Source: Diacronema lutheri (taxonomy: Eukaryota; Haptophyta; Pavlovophyceae; Pavlovales; Pavlovaceae). From it: a stretch of DNA of 64,000 nucleotides. Location of the stretch: assembly GCA_019448385.1 (NCBI GenBank), contig JAGTXO010000007.1:1-64000 (forward strand), given 5' to 3'. The notes under the pieces are model-generated. The model did no database searches and was not told the DNA's origin. It saw only the letters and a program-made list of their open reading frames with translations. This document shows positions 52,524 through 63,466 of the stretch, one piece after another. Position 1 is the first letter of the stretch; each line of letters starts with the position of its first letter. Made by a program: the position numbers and the translations under genes.

Positions 52524-53516
52524 ATGGGCGGGCACGGGATCGCGGACTCGTTCGCCGAGTCCGCGCCCGCGACCGCGCCGCCTGCGCCCGACAATCTCGA
52601 GGAGAAGCGCGCCGCCGCCATCGCCGCGCGCGAGGCTGCTCGGCGCGAGCGCATCAACGCGGTGAAAAAGTCCAAGTTCACCAAAAACCTCGAGCGCAAG
52701 GCGGCGGAGGAGAAGGCGGAGGCGGCGCGCAAGGTGGAGGAGGCGCGGAAAGCGCACCTCGCCGAGATCGAGGCCAAGCGCCAAGCCAACATTTTGCGCA
52801 AGGAGGCCGAGCACAAGGCCAAGGCGGACGCGCTCCGCGTGCGCAAGCTGCACGCGCAGAGGGCGGACTTCAAGCAGGCGGACGTGCTCCTGCTGCACAA
52901 GGCACACGCGCTCGTCGACGCGGACAAGAGCGGCTCGGTGTCCATCGAGCAGCTCAAGGACGCGCTCAGGGCGAGCGCGCTTCCCGAGGGCCTTGTCTCC
53001 TCCTTCGACCGGAACAAGAAGGATGGCTCCGTCTCTCTCGACGAGTTTTTAAAGGTGCGCGCGCGCAGTCGGAGCCGCACCGCCGCGCCGCCGCACCGCG
53101 CGCCCGGCGTCCACTCACTCGCGCACGCGCGCGCGCGCGCGCGCACCGCATGCGTCCGCGCTCCGCCCGCCGCACAGCTCATCTACCCGCGGGCAAGTGC
53201 CGCCGACTTTGAATTGATGCGCTCATGGATTGATGAGGCGACCGCACCGCCACCGCCGCCGCCGCGCCGCACGCTCTCGCCGCACGAGCTCGGCGAGGTC
53301 CATGCCATCTTCTCAAAGTACGACGACGACAAGTCGGGCGGCCTCGAGATCAAGGAGCTCAAAGCGGCGCTCAAGGGCAAGTTTGCCGGCGTGGACGATG
53401 CACAAGTCGACGCCATGTTTGCAGCCGCCGACCAGGACGAGAGCGCAACGCTCGACCGCGACGAGTTCAAGGCGCTGCTCGTTGGGTCGGGGCTTTGGGA
53501 CGGCGAGCAGCGATGA
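52524..53516 (+). CDS. EF-hand calcium-binding protein with N-terminal coiled coil
   Basis: Exons 52,524-53,054 and 53,178-53,516 encode 289 residues. The N-terminal third is a long charged helix (about residues 30-120, rich in EKAEAARK-type repeats). EF-hand loops follow: DADKSGSVSIEQ, DRNKKDGSVSLDE, DDDKSGGLEIKE and DQDESATLDRDE, with acidic residues in the expected ligand positions. The second loop has an inserted residue. Two pairs of EF-hands suggest a calcium sensor. The 123-base intron is a multiple of three and lacks stops, so retention would insert an Arg/Ala-rich stretch rather than terminate the protein. Cellular partners are unknown. Confidence 0.85.
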   Translation: MGGHGIADSFAESAPATAPPAPDNLEEKRAAAIAAREAARRERINAVKKSKFTKNLERKAAEEKAEAARKVEEARKAHLAEIEAKRQANILRKEAEHKAKADALRVRKLHAQRADFKQADVLLLHKAHALVDADKSGSVSIEQLKDALRASALPEGLVSSFDRNKKDGSVSLDEFLKVRARSRSRTAAPPHRAPGVHSLAHARARARTACVRAPPAAQLIYPRASAADFELMRSWIDEATAPPPPPPRRTLSPHELGEVHAIFSKYDDDKSGGLEIKELKAALKGKFAGVDDAQVDAMFAAADQDESATLDRDEFKALLVGSGLWDGEQR

Positions 53517-53561
53517 GGAGCACACGCACGTCTGGCCCCAAAATTGCTGCAAAATTGCTGC

Positions 53562-53563
<2 letters not shown>

Positions 53564-53600
<37 letters not shown>
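53564..53600. repeat. Poly-G tract, 37 bases
   Basis: An uninterrupted G run between the convergent EF-hand gene and the minus-strand membrane protein gene, 27 bases from the latter's stop codon. Confidence 0.9.
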
Positions 53601-53601
<1 letters not shown>

Positions 53602-53626
53602 GTTGTTCAATAGATCCGGCCCCCGG

Positions 53627-55386
53627 CTACCGCACGCCGCTCGCGCCGGCCGCGTCGTTCTCCTGCGCGGCGAGGAGCGCGGCGACCACCTGCTCCGCGG
53701 CGCGCGGCTCGCTCGAGCCGAGCACGGCGGCCGCCGCCTGCGCGGCCGCCGCGCTCGACGCGCCGCCGCGGATCACCTCGAGAATGGCGAGCGACGCGTT
53801 CGCCGCGGGCTCTCCCAGCCCATTCGGGTCAGCGGCGCCCTCTCCGCTCGAGTATCGGTACAAGTGCGGGTAGTAATGGCGCGAGTGCTCGACGTACACC
53901 GCGATGAGCGTGCCCGACGCGACGAGCGTCGCCGCGAGCCAGATGGCACACACGCACCACGCGGAGAGCGAGACGAGCTGTGCGAGGCCGAGAGAGCGCA
54001 GATAGATCCGCCATCGTTGTCGCGAGTTGGTCAGGTCGGGCAGCACCGCGTTCATCATGCGGAAGCGCACATCGAGAGGGGGCAGCCCGAGCTTCTGCCG
54101 GACGGCGTCACACTTGCGCACGTCGGTGACGGTCACGTTGAACCGAAGCGAGAGCTCGTCGGCGGACATGGCGCGCTGCACCGCCGCGGGTGTCGCGTGC
54201 GCGCGCGGAGGCGCGCGTCGGCTCGGGCGCGTCGGCTCGGGCGCGTCGGCTCGGGCGCGTCGGTCGGCTCGGGCGCGTGGGCGCGTCGGCTAAGGGCGTT
54301 GCAAAGTTGGGGTGTGGCGCGCTCGGCGCACCTGCTTGCTGTAGCGGGTGAAGAAGATGAGCGACTGAAAGAAGAAGGCGCCACTGATCGACGCGCCCTT
54401 GACGAGCCCAAAGTTGAGCCACGCCGCGCCGAGGAGGTGCGCGCGTGCCATGTAGTTGTACGAGACCACAAACGACGTGCCGCCGATCACGCCAAAGGCG
54501 AAGAGGAGGACGTGCGACGCGCGCTCCCAGCGGTGGCGCACCTTGGGCGCGGCAAATTGGCAGCAGCCGCACGCCGCGAGCACGAACCAGAGCTGGCCAA
54601 GGAGCACGGTGAGCACGGCAAAGAAGAAGGAGATGAAACCGCCGCCAACCGTCCTGTAGAGCGCAAGCAGGCCCATCTGCTCCACCTGCCCGCCGAGGAG
54701 GGCACGCACGCAGCGGAGCGCAAGGCCTGAATGCGCGCGTCGTCGCTCGGCACCGCGCGCGGTGCGCCCAGCGTGCCGCACCGACGCGGCGCGTGCGCGC
54801 GCAGCCGCGCGGCACGGCGGCCGCGCACCATGCAGCACATGTACATATCAGGCGGGTCCCGCCCGTGAGGCAGCGCGCTGCCGCTAGGCGAGTTACCCGC
54901 GCCGGCGAGCGCGAACCCGCCGCCCACGCTGCCGCGGTAGTCGCTGCCGAGCGACGCGTCCAGCTCGCTCAGCCCCTCGGGTCGGCCGGTCGCGTCGACC
55001 GCGAGCAGTGTAACGTGCCGAAGGAAGCCCTCCGTGTAAGGCGCCTGCTTGAGCTGGTCGCACGTCGAGTCGAGGTGGCACTCGCGCGTTTCCACCGCGA
55101 GCGCCGCCATGAGCCAGTAGGCGCAGATGAGCATGCCGTAGATCCAGTAGCGCTCGACCTTGCCCACGACGTGCAGCTGGTGCGAGGCGAACGCCGCGAA
55201 GACCGGGTGGGTGTTGCGCAAAAAGCACCACCAGTCCTGAAGCAAGTTGTCGTACCAGATGAGCCGGCCGGCCGCCATGTCTTGCCGCAGCGCGAGCTGC
55301 GCCTCGTTGAAGCCGTACTCGACCGCGGAAGAGAGCCGCTGCCCCCGTCGGTACGAGAGCACCACCTCGTAGATCCCGACGTCCAT
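53627..55386 (-). CDS. Multipass membrane protein, three exons, family unknown
   Basis: Exons 55,386-54,829, 54,685-54,332 and 54,175-53,627 join in phase 0 to 486 residues. Hydrophobic segments include RYWIYGMLICAYWLMAALAV, FISFFFAVLTVLLGQLWFVL, HVLLFAFGVIGGTSFVVSYN, FFFQSLIFFTRY and LVSLSAWCVCAIWLAATLV, so at least five TM helices are likely. The segment before the first TM (NTHPVFAAFASHQLHVVGKVERYW) faintly recalls polycystin or PLAT-type membrane proteins, but no defining domain is present. Two extracellular-type cysteines lie after the first TM (CHLDSTC). The ATG at 55,386 is the first in frame; an upstream exon cannot be excluded. Donors are GTGCGC. Confidence 0.65.
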
Positions 55387-55676
55387 CGCGTTCACACGTC
55401 AGCGCGCGCGTCGCGAGCGGACGGTCGAACTCGACGAGGCGCGCCACCAGCGGGCGGCGAGCGCTGCCGCGCCGGCCGACGCGGTGCTCCGCGCTCCTCG
55501 ACCCCCAGACCCACCACCAGCTGGGCGTTGGCCCCAAACGATGGGCGCCCGATTTCCAGCGGCAAAATTGTCCAAGGGCAGCTAGCTCACCGAAGCCCAG
55601 TTCGCTCGTTTGCGATGCGACAGTCACACACGCGCCTTCTTTCAAACTACGGGCACCTGGGGTTGGTTTCGCGGCG

Positions 55677-57080
55677 TCACTCGTCGCGCGAGCCATCGGC
55701 CTCGGCCTCGGCCAGCGCGAGCGGCGCCTCCGTCGGCTCCTCCGACCACCACACGCGCTCGAGCGTCAGGCCGTGTGCAGGCGCGGGCGCAGGCAGGCGC
55801 GAGCGGTCGTGCGCGGCGAGAATCTTCGGGATCTCGTCGGGCCCGATCCGGCCGAGGCCGACGGCGGCGAGCGTGCCGACGATGTTGCGCACCATCTTGT
55901 ACAGCGCGCCGTCCAGCTCGAACTCGAGGCGCACGCTCCCGCCCATCAGCCCTCCGCTCCACACGCCCTCCTCGACAACGCGCAGCGCGCGCACGGTGCG
56001 CGTGTGGTCGCGCGCCGCGTGCTGCGCCCTGCCCGCGCGCGCCGCCTCGGATGCGCCCGAGAAGGGCAGATTTGTAAAGGAGCGCCAGTCGTGCGTGCCC
56101 TCCAGGTGCGACGCCGCGCGGCGCACCGCCTCGAGGTCGAAGCGAGAACGCTCGGACGTGCGCACATGCGCGCGCTGCGTGCAGTCGAGCGGGTCGTGCT
56201 GCGGGCAGATGGCCCAGCGGTAGACGTAGAGCTTGGCCAGCGCGTTGTGCATGCACGACCAGCGCAGCGCGCCACACGCCGACGTCGGCGCGAGCTCGAG
56301 CTGCCGCAGCCGTACGGTGCGGGGGAGCAGCGCGTTGAGCGCCCACTCGTGCTGCTCCGCCGGCTTGCCCAGCGCGCCCGGCACGCGCGGCGACGAGGCC
56401 GAACGCGCGTCGGCGCCCGCGAGGCCGCCGCGCCCGGCAAAGGCCTCCGCCGCCGCCTCGCGCGCGTCGGCGCCGCCCTCCGATTCGCGCGCGGCGGGCA
56501 GCGGCACGTCGAAGTGGATGAGCTGGCCGCGCGCGTGCACGCCCGCGTCCGTGCGGCTCGTGCCCGCCACGCGCACCGCCGTCTGGAAGCGGACGGCGAG
56601 CGCGGCCTCGAGCCGGCCCTGCACGGTGTCAACCTGGTGCGCGGTCGTGGCCGCGCGCACGGCGGGGCAAAGGCGCGAGAGCGGAGGCGCGCAACGCACG
56701 CGCCGTCGGCGCGCGCGCGCGCGAGCGCCAACGTCGCCGCGCGCGAGCGCGCGCGCGCGCACGTGCGGCTGCAGCTGCCAGCCGGCAAAGCTGCTCCCGT
56801 CGTACGCCACGAGCGCGCGGTACCGAACCGTCGCGGGCGCGGCCGCCGGCGCGGGCGGTGCGAGCAGTCGCGCTGTGCCGGCGCGCGCGTCCGGCCGAGA
56901 GGCGGTCGCGCCGCATGCGCGCGCCGCGCCCGTCGCGCGCCGCGCAGCGACCGTGGCCAGCCGGCGCGCGGGGGCGAGCGCGCGCAACGAGCCGCCCATC
57001 GGCGCCACTGCCATCACCACGGCGGCCGTGGTCGCCAACAACCTCCGCGCCGATCGTGCGAGCCTCGTGGCGGGCGCCAT
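55677..57080 (-). CDS. tRNA pseudouridine synthase, TruA/PUS3-type, organelle-type leader
   Basis: Exons 57,080-56,763 and 56,633-55,677 give 424 residues. TruA-family enzymes convert uridine to pseudouridine in the tRNA anticodon stem-loop. Motifs in order are YRALVAYDGSSFAGWQLQPH, then VDTVQGRLEAAL directly after the splice, the catalytic Asp in AGTSRTDAGVHA, and the C-terminal LEFELDGALYKMVRNIVGT. The first 85 residues are Arg/Ala-rich with few acids (MAPATRLARSARRLL), which fits mitochondrial or plastid targeting. The 129-base intron is a multiple of three and open. It starts 61 bases from SMC5 on the other strand. The PUS subfamily cannot be settled by eye. Confidence 0.85.
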   Translation of the reverse strand: MAPATRLARSARRLLATTAAVVMAVAPMGGSLRALAPARRLATVAARRATGAARACGATASRPDARAGTARLLAPPAPAAAPATVRYRALVAYDGSSFAGWQLQPHVRARALARGDVGARARARRRRVRCAPPLSRLCPAVRAATTAHQVDTVQGRLEAALAVRFQTAVRVAGTSRTDAGVHARGQLIHFDVPLPAARESEGGADAREAAAEAFAGRGGLAGADARSASSPRVPGALGKPAEQHEWALNALLPRTVRLRQLELAPTSACGALRWSCMHNALAKLYVYRWAICPQHDPLDCTQRAHVRTSERSRFDLEAVRRAASHLEGTHDWRSFTNLPFSGASEAARAGRAQHAARDHTRTVRALRVVEEGVWSGGLMGGSVRLEFELDGALYKMVRNIVGTLAAVGLGRIGPDEIPKILAAHDRSRLPAPAPAHGLTLERVWWSEEPTEAPLALAEAEADGSRDE

Positions 57081-57141
57081 CGCTCTGACCCCAACGGTCC
57101 GTATCGGACGCGCGGGAGAACGGCACCCGGAGACCGACGCG
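57081..57141. promoter_or_regulatory. 61-bp divergent promoter region, TruA-like and SMC5
   Basis: Two intact genes start head to head here with only 61 bases between their ATG codons. Shared transcriptional control is likely. No defined element was seen. Confidence 0.45.
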
Positions 57142-60100
57142 ATGGCCCCCGCCGCCAAGCGGCCGCGGCGGTCGGTCTTCGACGCATCAGAGTTCGCGGC
57201 GGGTGCAATCCGGCGCATCACGCTCCACAACTTCATGTCCTACTCGGACGCCGAGCTCCTCGACCCCGGCCCTCGCCTCAACTGCATCGTCGGTCCGAAC
57301 GGGACAGGCAAGTCGTCGATCGTCAACGCGCTCGCGATCGGTCTGGGCGGCACGCTCAAGCTGACCGAGCGCGGCTCGAGCGCGGAGGACGCGATCAAGA
57401 CGGGCTCCCCCTCCGGCTTCGTCGAGATCGAGCTGCGCGACGCCAACGGCGCCGGCCGGCCACTGGTCGTGCGGTGCGACCTGCAGCGCGAGGGTGGGCG
57501 CAAGGTGGAATATTCCCTCGACGGTCTGCGCCACGGCTGGCGCGGCGCGGCGCGCGGCGCGCGCGGCGCGTATTGCTCCCAGCGCTGGCACGCGCCGCGT
57601 GCGTTGCGTCCGCGCTCCTGCGCGCGCTGGCCGTCATCTGCCCCCCGCCCCCCCTTCTTCCTAACACCGCACAACCTTCCGCACCCTCGGCACCCGTGCC
57701 TGTGCCCCCGTCACCGTGCAGGCAAGCGCGCGCCGCTCAAAGACGTGAAGGAGCGCATGGCGTCGCTCGGCATCCAGATCGACAACATGCTCCAGTTCCT
57801 CCCGCAGGCACGCGCCTCCCCTCCCCCCTTCCACCCCCCTTCCCTCCCTTCCCTCCCTTCCTATTTTGCCGTCTCCTCCCCTTGGCTGTTGCGAGCATTG
57901 CCCAAGCGCTGCGCACCGCCCCCTGCACGCACAGCGGGCCCTTACGCGCCGCTTGGCGTCTGCCGTCGCCTCGCATGTACGCGTGCGTCCCTGCGCTGCG
58001 CCCCCCCCCCCTCCCCCCTCCCCCCTTTTCCCCACTTCAGGACAAAGTGGCGGCTTTCACTCAGATGAAGCCGACAGAGCTGCTGCTCAACACACTCAAG
58101 GCGACCCTCCCCTCCGCACACGCAGAGCATGCCGAGCTCGTCCGTGTCTCCGCCCACGCAGCCGAGCTGGCCGCCGAGCGCTCGCGCAAGGCCAACGAGC
58201 TCGACAAGGCGCTCAAGCTGCAGGACGCGTACCAGGGCGAGGTCGACGCGTTGCACGCACTGCAGGCCCTGCAGAAGCAGGTGCACGCGCTCGAGGGCAA
58301 GCGCGCGTGGCGCGCGGCGTTCGCGCTCGCCGACGAGGCCGACGCGAAGAAGGCGCGCGCGCGCGCCACCAAGGAGGCGCGCAAGGCGGCGGAGAAGGCG
58401 GCGGCAGACGCCGCGCAGCCGGCCGCGCGCGCCGAGGCCTTGTTGCGCGAATCGTCCGCCGCGAAGAAGGGCGCGGCTGCGCGCTGTGCCGAGCTGAAGG
58501 CACGGGCCGCCGCCGCCACAGACGATGTTGCGTCCAAGCTGATGCCCAAGTTTGACGAGGTGACCCTCGCCGCTGCCGCTGCACCTGTGTCCCTGCTCCC
58601 GTGTCCCCGCTCCTGTCCCGGCCCCTGCCGCACCCGTTGCACAGCAGCACGCGCGCACAGTACGCGAGCATGTCTTGATCGCCCCCACCCCCCCCCCCCC
58701 CCCTTCCCTTCCCTTTCCCCCTTCCCTTTCCCTTTCCCTTTCCCCTTTCCCTGTGTGCCCCCCGCTTTGCCGCGCAGCTCGAGGAGCGGCTTACGCAGGC
58801 GGAGCAGACCGCACTCGATCGGCGCGACGAGGCGGCGCGCGCAGACGCGGCCCTCGCGCGCGCGCGCTCCGACCTCGCCGCGCTGCCGCAGCTCGACGAG
58901 GCGGGCGTGCGCGCGTCGATTGCGGCGATCGACGCGGACGCGCGCGCGGCGAGGGCGGAGCGCGGCGACGCGGAGGAGGCGATGCACGCGGCCGAGCGGC
59001 GTGCGCGCGCTGTTGAGAATCACGTGCGCGCGCGCATCTGCCAAGCGGGAAGGGGAAAGGGGAAAGGGAAGGGGAAAGGGAAAGGGGAAAGGGGAAAGGG
59101 GAAAGGGGAAAGGGAGGAGGAGGGGTGCCAAGCGCCGCACGCCGCAGCGCTGCGCAGTCGCGAAGGCGTGCGTGCCCCCCCCCCCGCCCCTGCTCCCCCC
59201 CCCCCCCCCCCCCCCCCAAACCCCTGGCGATGGGACCCCACCTCACCTCTTGCGCTCCGCGGCGTGTCCCCCCCTCCCCCCCTCCCCCCCTCCCCCCCTC
59301 CCCCCCCTCCCCCCCTCCCCCTTTCCTTTGGGGTATTGCGATCAGGCCGCTGCCTTGAGGCAGCAGCTCAAGATGCTCGACGACCAGCGGCTCATGCGCC
59401 ACAACCGCGTGGCGAACGATCGCGACGGCGGCAAGGCGCTCGAGCTCGCCCGCTGGATCAAGGGTGAGCGCGTTGCCCACCCGCCGCGCCGCCCCCCCCC
59501 CCCCCCCCCCCCACCCCCCCCCCCCCCCCCCCACGGGGCCCCTCCCTCACCTGCGCGCGAGCGGTGCTGACGGGCACTGATGCGCGCGCGCGAGTGCATG
59601 CCGCGGCGATTTGGCGCGCGCCGCATGCCTTCCCCCCCCCCCCCCCCCCCCCGCGCCGTCCCCTCCCATTGGCTGGTGCAGAGAACCACACGCGCTTCGA
59701 GGCGGAGGTGATTGGCCCAATTGGGCTCTCGTGCGATGCCCTCGATGCACAGGGCGGCCGCTGGCTGGAGAACGCGATCCCGAAGAACGTGCTGCTTGGC
59801 GTGCTCTGCATCTCGCGCAGAGACCGCGACACGATCATGCGCTACGTCGTCGAGCACAGGCTCAACACGAGCGTCTACTGCTTTGATCGCGCGAGGGCAA
59901 ACGTGCGCCCAAAGTGAGACGGCAAAGCGCTCGCAGTCGCAATCCCCGCTCGCAGTCGCAATCCCCGCTCGCAGTCGCAATCCCCGCTCGCAGTCGCAAT
60001 CCCCGCTCGCAGTCGCAATCCCCGCTCGCAGTCGCAATCCCCGCTCGCAGTCGCAATCCCCGCTCGCAGTCGCAATCCCCGCTCGCAGTCGCAATCCCCG

Positions 60101-62407
60101 CTCGCAGTCGCAATCCCCGCTCGCAGTCGCAATCCCCGCCGCGCCCTCCGCTGGCTGCGCCGCCGAATCTGCGCGGCGCCTGCGCCCACCTGCGCCTGCG
60201 TTCACCTGCCGCTGTGTGCACCCGCGCCGCCGCGCCAAAGGTACGACGCGCACACCGACGAGCTGCGCCGGCTCGGCGTGCTTGGCTGGCTCTCCGAGCG
60301 GCTGAGCGCGCCGCAGGTCGTGCACGACTTTCTGTGCGACTTTTCAAACCTCTCTGCCATCCTCACTGCGAGCGAGCAAATCGGCGAGCGGTGAGGACGC
60401 GCACGCGCGCGGCGCCGTCGCAGGCGTGGGAGCGGCGGGCTACACCGCTGGCAGGGCAAAGGGTGGCGCGGGCGGGCCGCCAAAGGGCAGTCGACGGGCA
60501 GGCCGCAGTGGGCGGGGGCTGCACCGCTGGCAGGGCAAAGGGGCGTCGCGAGAGCAGCCGCACAAGCCGATGGCGGCGAGCGCGCGTCGTGCGCGCACAC
60601 GCGCCGCGCCGACGCGCGCGGCGAGCCCGCCGCCTCGCCGCCGCCCGCCCGTGCCGCGCAGCATGCCCGCGTTCGAGCAGCTGCAGCGCGCCTCCAACCG
60701 CGAGTCGTACACCCTCTTCTCGCCGTCGACACAGTTCAAGGCGTCGACCTCGCGCTACGGCAACAAGAAGCAGACCGTCTCCACGACCAAGTTCCGCGCG
60801 CCGCGCGACGGCTCGCTCTTCTTTGGAGACGCGGCCGCGCCCGACCCGGCCGAGCGCGCGCGGCTCGCCGAGCAGCTCGACGCGGACGTCGCCGCGCTCG
60901 ACGGCGCGCGCGCCGACATGGAGACGGCCAAGGCGGCGATGCACGACGCGGACGCCGCTGTCGCCGAGCTGCGTTCGCGCAAAGTCGCCGCGACCGGCCA
61001 GGCGAGCGCCACCGCAAAGGCACGCGCGCGCGTCGCCGAGCTCGAGCAGCGCGCGCGCGCGGCGGCGCAGGCGGCCGAGCCAGCGCGTGTGCAGCGCGAG
61101 CAGAGCGTCGTGCGCGCCGATATCGACAAGCTGCTCGATCGCCTCGCCGCGAAGGCGACCGAGCTCGCGCGCGCGCACGCCGCGCACGCCGACGAGGCGA
61201 TCGAACTGCAGTGCGCGGCGCTCGGCGCGCGCTGCGCGGCCGAGGCGGTCGCCGAGGTGACGGAGCGCGCGGCCGCCGCCAAGGAGGCGCTTGACGCGGC
61301 GGCGCGCGCAGAGGAGATGGCGCGCAAGTCCAAGGCGGACGCGGAGGCGCGCGTGGTGGCGGCAGTCAACGCGGCGACCGCGCTCGCGCCCGATTTCGCG
61401 GCTGCCAATCCGAAGGGCTTTGCGCTGAGCGGCGAGGCCAAGGAGACGTGGGAGGCGATGCCCGACAACGACGACGCGATCGCCGACGAGCTTGAGCACG
61501 TGAACAGGAAGCTGAGCACGAGCACTGCGGACGCGAGCGCGCTCCGCCGCTTCGAGGCGAACGCCAAGGCGATCGACGATCTGCAGCGCGCGCTCGAGGC
61601 GTTCGAGAGCGAAGCGCAGGGGCAGGCGCACGAGCTCGCGCGGCGCCGCGCCGCGTGGGAGCCAAAGGTGCGTCGCCGAAGCCGAAGGTCGCGCGCCGCG
61701 TCGCCACGCCGGCATGACGCGCTCGCGCGGCTCACGCGGCACGCCGCCGCCGCCGCGTGCGCGCGCGCGCCACCGCGCAGGTGCGCGAGATGGCCGAGCA
61801 CATCTCCGCCAAGTTTTCCGAGTTCTTCGCCGCGTTCAACTGCGTGGGCGAGGTGGTGCTGCATGCGCCCGCAAAGATGGAGGAGTACGCGCTGCAGATC
61901 CGCGTCAAGTGGCGGCCGTCCGAGGAGCTGCACACGCTCTCGGATGGCGGGAGGGACTCTGGTGGCGAGCGCAGCGTCGCGACGATGGTCTACCTGATCG
62001 CGCTGCAGGACGTCAACCCGTGCCCCTTCCGTATCGTCGATGAGATCAACCAGGCGATGGACCCGGTGCGCACCCACCGCCTTGGCGCGCGCGCGCGCGC
62101 GTGCTGCGCGCCGCGCGCGCGCCGCGCGTCGCTCACGCCTGCGCGCGCACGCGCGCGTGCGCAGACCAACGAGCGGCGCATCTTTGAGTGCATCACGCGC
62201 GCAGTCGCGTCGCAGCGCTCCCGCACCCAGTACTTCCTCATCACGCCAAAGCTGCTCCCAGACCTGCACTACTCAGAGCAGACGGCCGTGCACTTCATCT
62301 ACAACGGGCCATACATGCAGCCCAACCACCTCTTCGACGTGGGCGCGAGCGCCGAGCACGGTGGCGACCGGAGCCCGTCGGCCTCGCCCGACGACGAGGA
62401 CAGCTAA
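57142..62407 (+). CDS. SMC5: SMC5, SMC5/6 complex ATPase subunit, ten exons
   Basis: Exons are 57,142-57,523, 57,722-57,807, 58,041-58,559, 58,778-59,023, 59,346-59,463, 59,682-59,913, 60,241-60,390, 60,662-61,667, 61,781-62,065 and 62,165-62,407. Phases agree throughout and give 1,088 residues, the usual SMC5 size. Landmarks are ITLHNFMSYSDAEL, Walker A GPNGTGKSS near residue 52, IQIDNMLQFLPQDKVAAF (SMC5-specific), a first coiled coil, the hinge region (DELRRLGVLGWLSERL), a second coiled coil, the ABC signature SGGERSVATMVYLIALQ near residue 973, and Walker B FRIVDEINQAMDPTNERRIF. SMC5/6 compacts DNA, supports recombination repair and restricts extrachromosomal DNA. The second intron uses a GC donor (CAG|GCACGC). 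Several introns contain minisatellites or pyrimidine homopolymers. Confidence 0.93.
58690..58756. repeat. Pyrimidine tract and CCCTTT repeat in SMC5 intron 3
   Basis: A C-run followed by ccctttcc-type hexamers directly upstream of the acceptor at 58,777. It probably acts as an extended polypyrimidine tract. Confidence 0.8.
59047..59335. repeat. GGGAAA array, C-runs and CCCCCCT array in SMC5 intron 4
   Basis: A purine hexamer array (59,047-59,115) near the donor is followed by C homopolymers (about 59,175-59,217) and a tccccccc array (59,268-59,325) before the acceptor. The first array is nearly the complement of the intron 3 repeat. Confidence 0.8.
59494..59532. repeat. Poly-C tract with one A in SMC5 intron 5
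   Basis: Two C runs separated by a single A, in the intron between 59,463 and 59,682. A second C-run lies at about 59,633-59,652. Confidence 0.85.
59929..60138. repeat. 20-bp minisatellite in SMC5 intron 6
   Basis: About 10.5 essentially identical copies of cgctcgcagtcgcaatcccc. There are no unique spacers, so this is a tandem array and not CRISPR. It lies within the intron from 59,914 to 60,240. Confidence 0.92.
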
Positions 62408-62852
62408 CGCGGCCGGCCCAGTGAGCGCGGCTGCTGACGCGACGGCCGCGTGCCGCAGCCCGTGCTGCGCTGCATGCAAGCTTGACTACAGCTCGACGCC
62501 AAAGCTGAAGGCACCGGCGCGAGCCGGCCGCGCTTGTAACATGGAACCTAATCATTTGTCATGCGCTTCCCATCATCTCTGATCTGCCGTCCCCAACGGC
62601 CCCACGAGAAAGCACCGCTCTGAACGGCGGGCAGCACTGCCGCACCTGCCGCTCTCCTGCCTCCCCGCCTCCGGCCACCGGTGTCGGCGCGCGGGCGCGA
62701 AGCGGGCAGCAGCCGAATCCCCTTCCACTGGAGCAGCTGTTCCAGCGTCGGTTCGCCTTGCGAGTGCCCCCGCTCGCGCCCGCGCGCGGCGCCTCTGTGC
62801 GCCCTCCACCGCTCTGCCAGTGCTCTGCGGCCAGCTCGTGTTCAGCACACGA
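62408..62852. other. Convergent 3' intergenic region of SMC5 and eL30
   Basis: It lies between the two stop codons. The base composition drops locally (62,540-62,580), which would fit 3' ends. No gene or repeat was recognised. Confidence 0.5.
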
Positions 62853-63466
62853 CTACTCAACGACCGAGAGGATGTCCGAGTCGCCCTGGTCGGTGACCGA
62901 GAGCGCCGAGCAGCGGTACATCTTGCCGCACGCCGTGCCGAGGCCGACGTTGTTTCCCGAGTAGTGGTGCACCGCGCACTTTGCGAGCATCGCGTAGTAC
63001 TCGATCTCCGACTTGCGGATCGCGGGGCAGTTGTTTGAGACGAGCACGAGCTTGGCTGCGCGCACGCAGCCGCGCGAGAGCACGCGCGCGCGCGCACGCT
63101 GGTCGGCAACGGGTCGCAGTTCGCCCACGTAGGCTCGTCGAGCAGCGCTCGGCGTTGCGCTCGCGCATGCAAAGATCGCTGGCGTCCAAGCGGCAGCGGC
63201 GTGTGCCCGATGGCGCGCAGGCAACGCCTGCCAGACCTCGACCTCACGCGCGAGCGTGCCGCGCGTGCGGCGCGCGCGCTCGCGCCCGTGCCCGCGCTCG
63301 CGCCCGTGCCCGCGCTCGCGCTCGCGGCGCACTCACACTTGCCCTGTCGCAAGCTCTTGAGTACGCTCTTGTAGCCCATGTTGACCTTGCCGCTCTTCAT
63401 CACGAGCTGCAGCTTGCTGTTCACGCTCTCCACCGAGCCCTTCTTCGCCTTGGTCGCCTTCACCAT
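62853..63466 (-). CDS. RPL30: 60S ribosomal protein eL30, two exons
   Basis: Exons 63,466-63,337 and 63,055-62,853 give 110 residues. The sequence begins [20 protein letters not shown], continues [20 protein letters not shown] and crosses the splice as [20 protein letters not shown]. It then reads [20 protein letters not shown] and [20 protein letters not shown], ending [10 protein letters not shown]. This is the full length and order of eukaryotic and archaeal eL30, a large-subunit protein at the subunit interface. The donor is GTGAGT rather than the GTGCGC common here. Confidence 0.95.

Noticed and set aside
55773-59570. A 1,265-codon plus-strand open frame
   Set aside because: It crosses the TruA-like gene antisense and SMC5 exons and introns. 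Only fragments match SMC5, and the rest is Arg/Pro-rich shadow.
59929-60138. CRISPR array
   Set aside because: Identical 20-bp units abut without spacers, inside a SMC5 intron of a eukaryotic genome.
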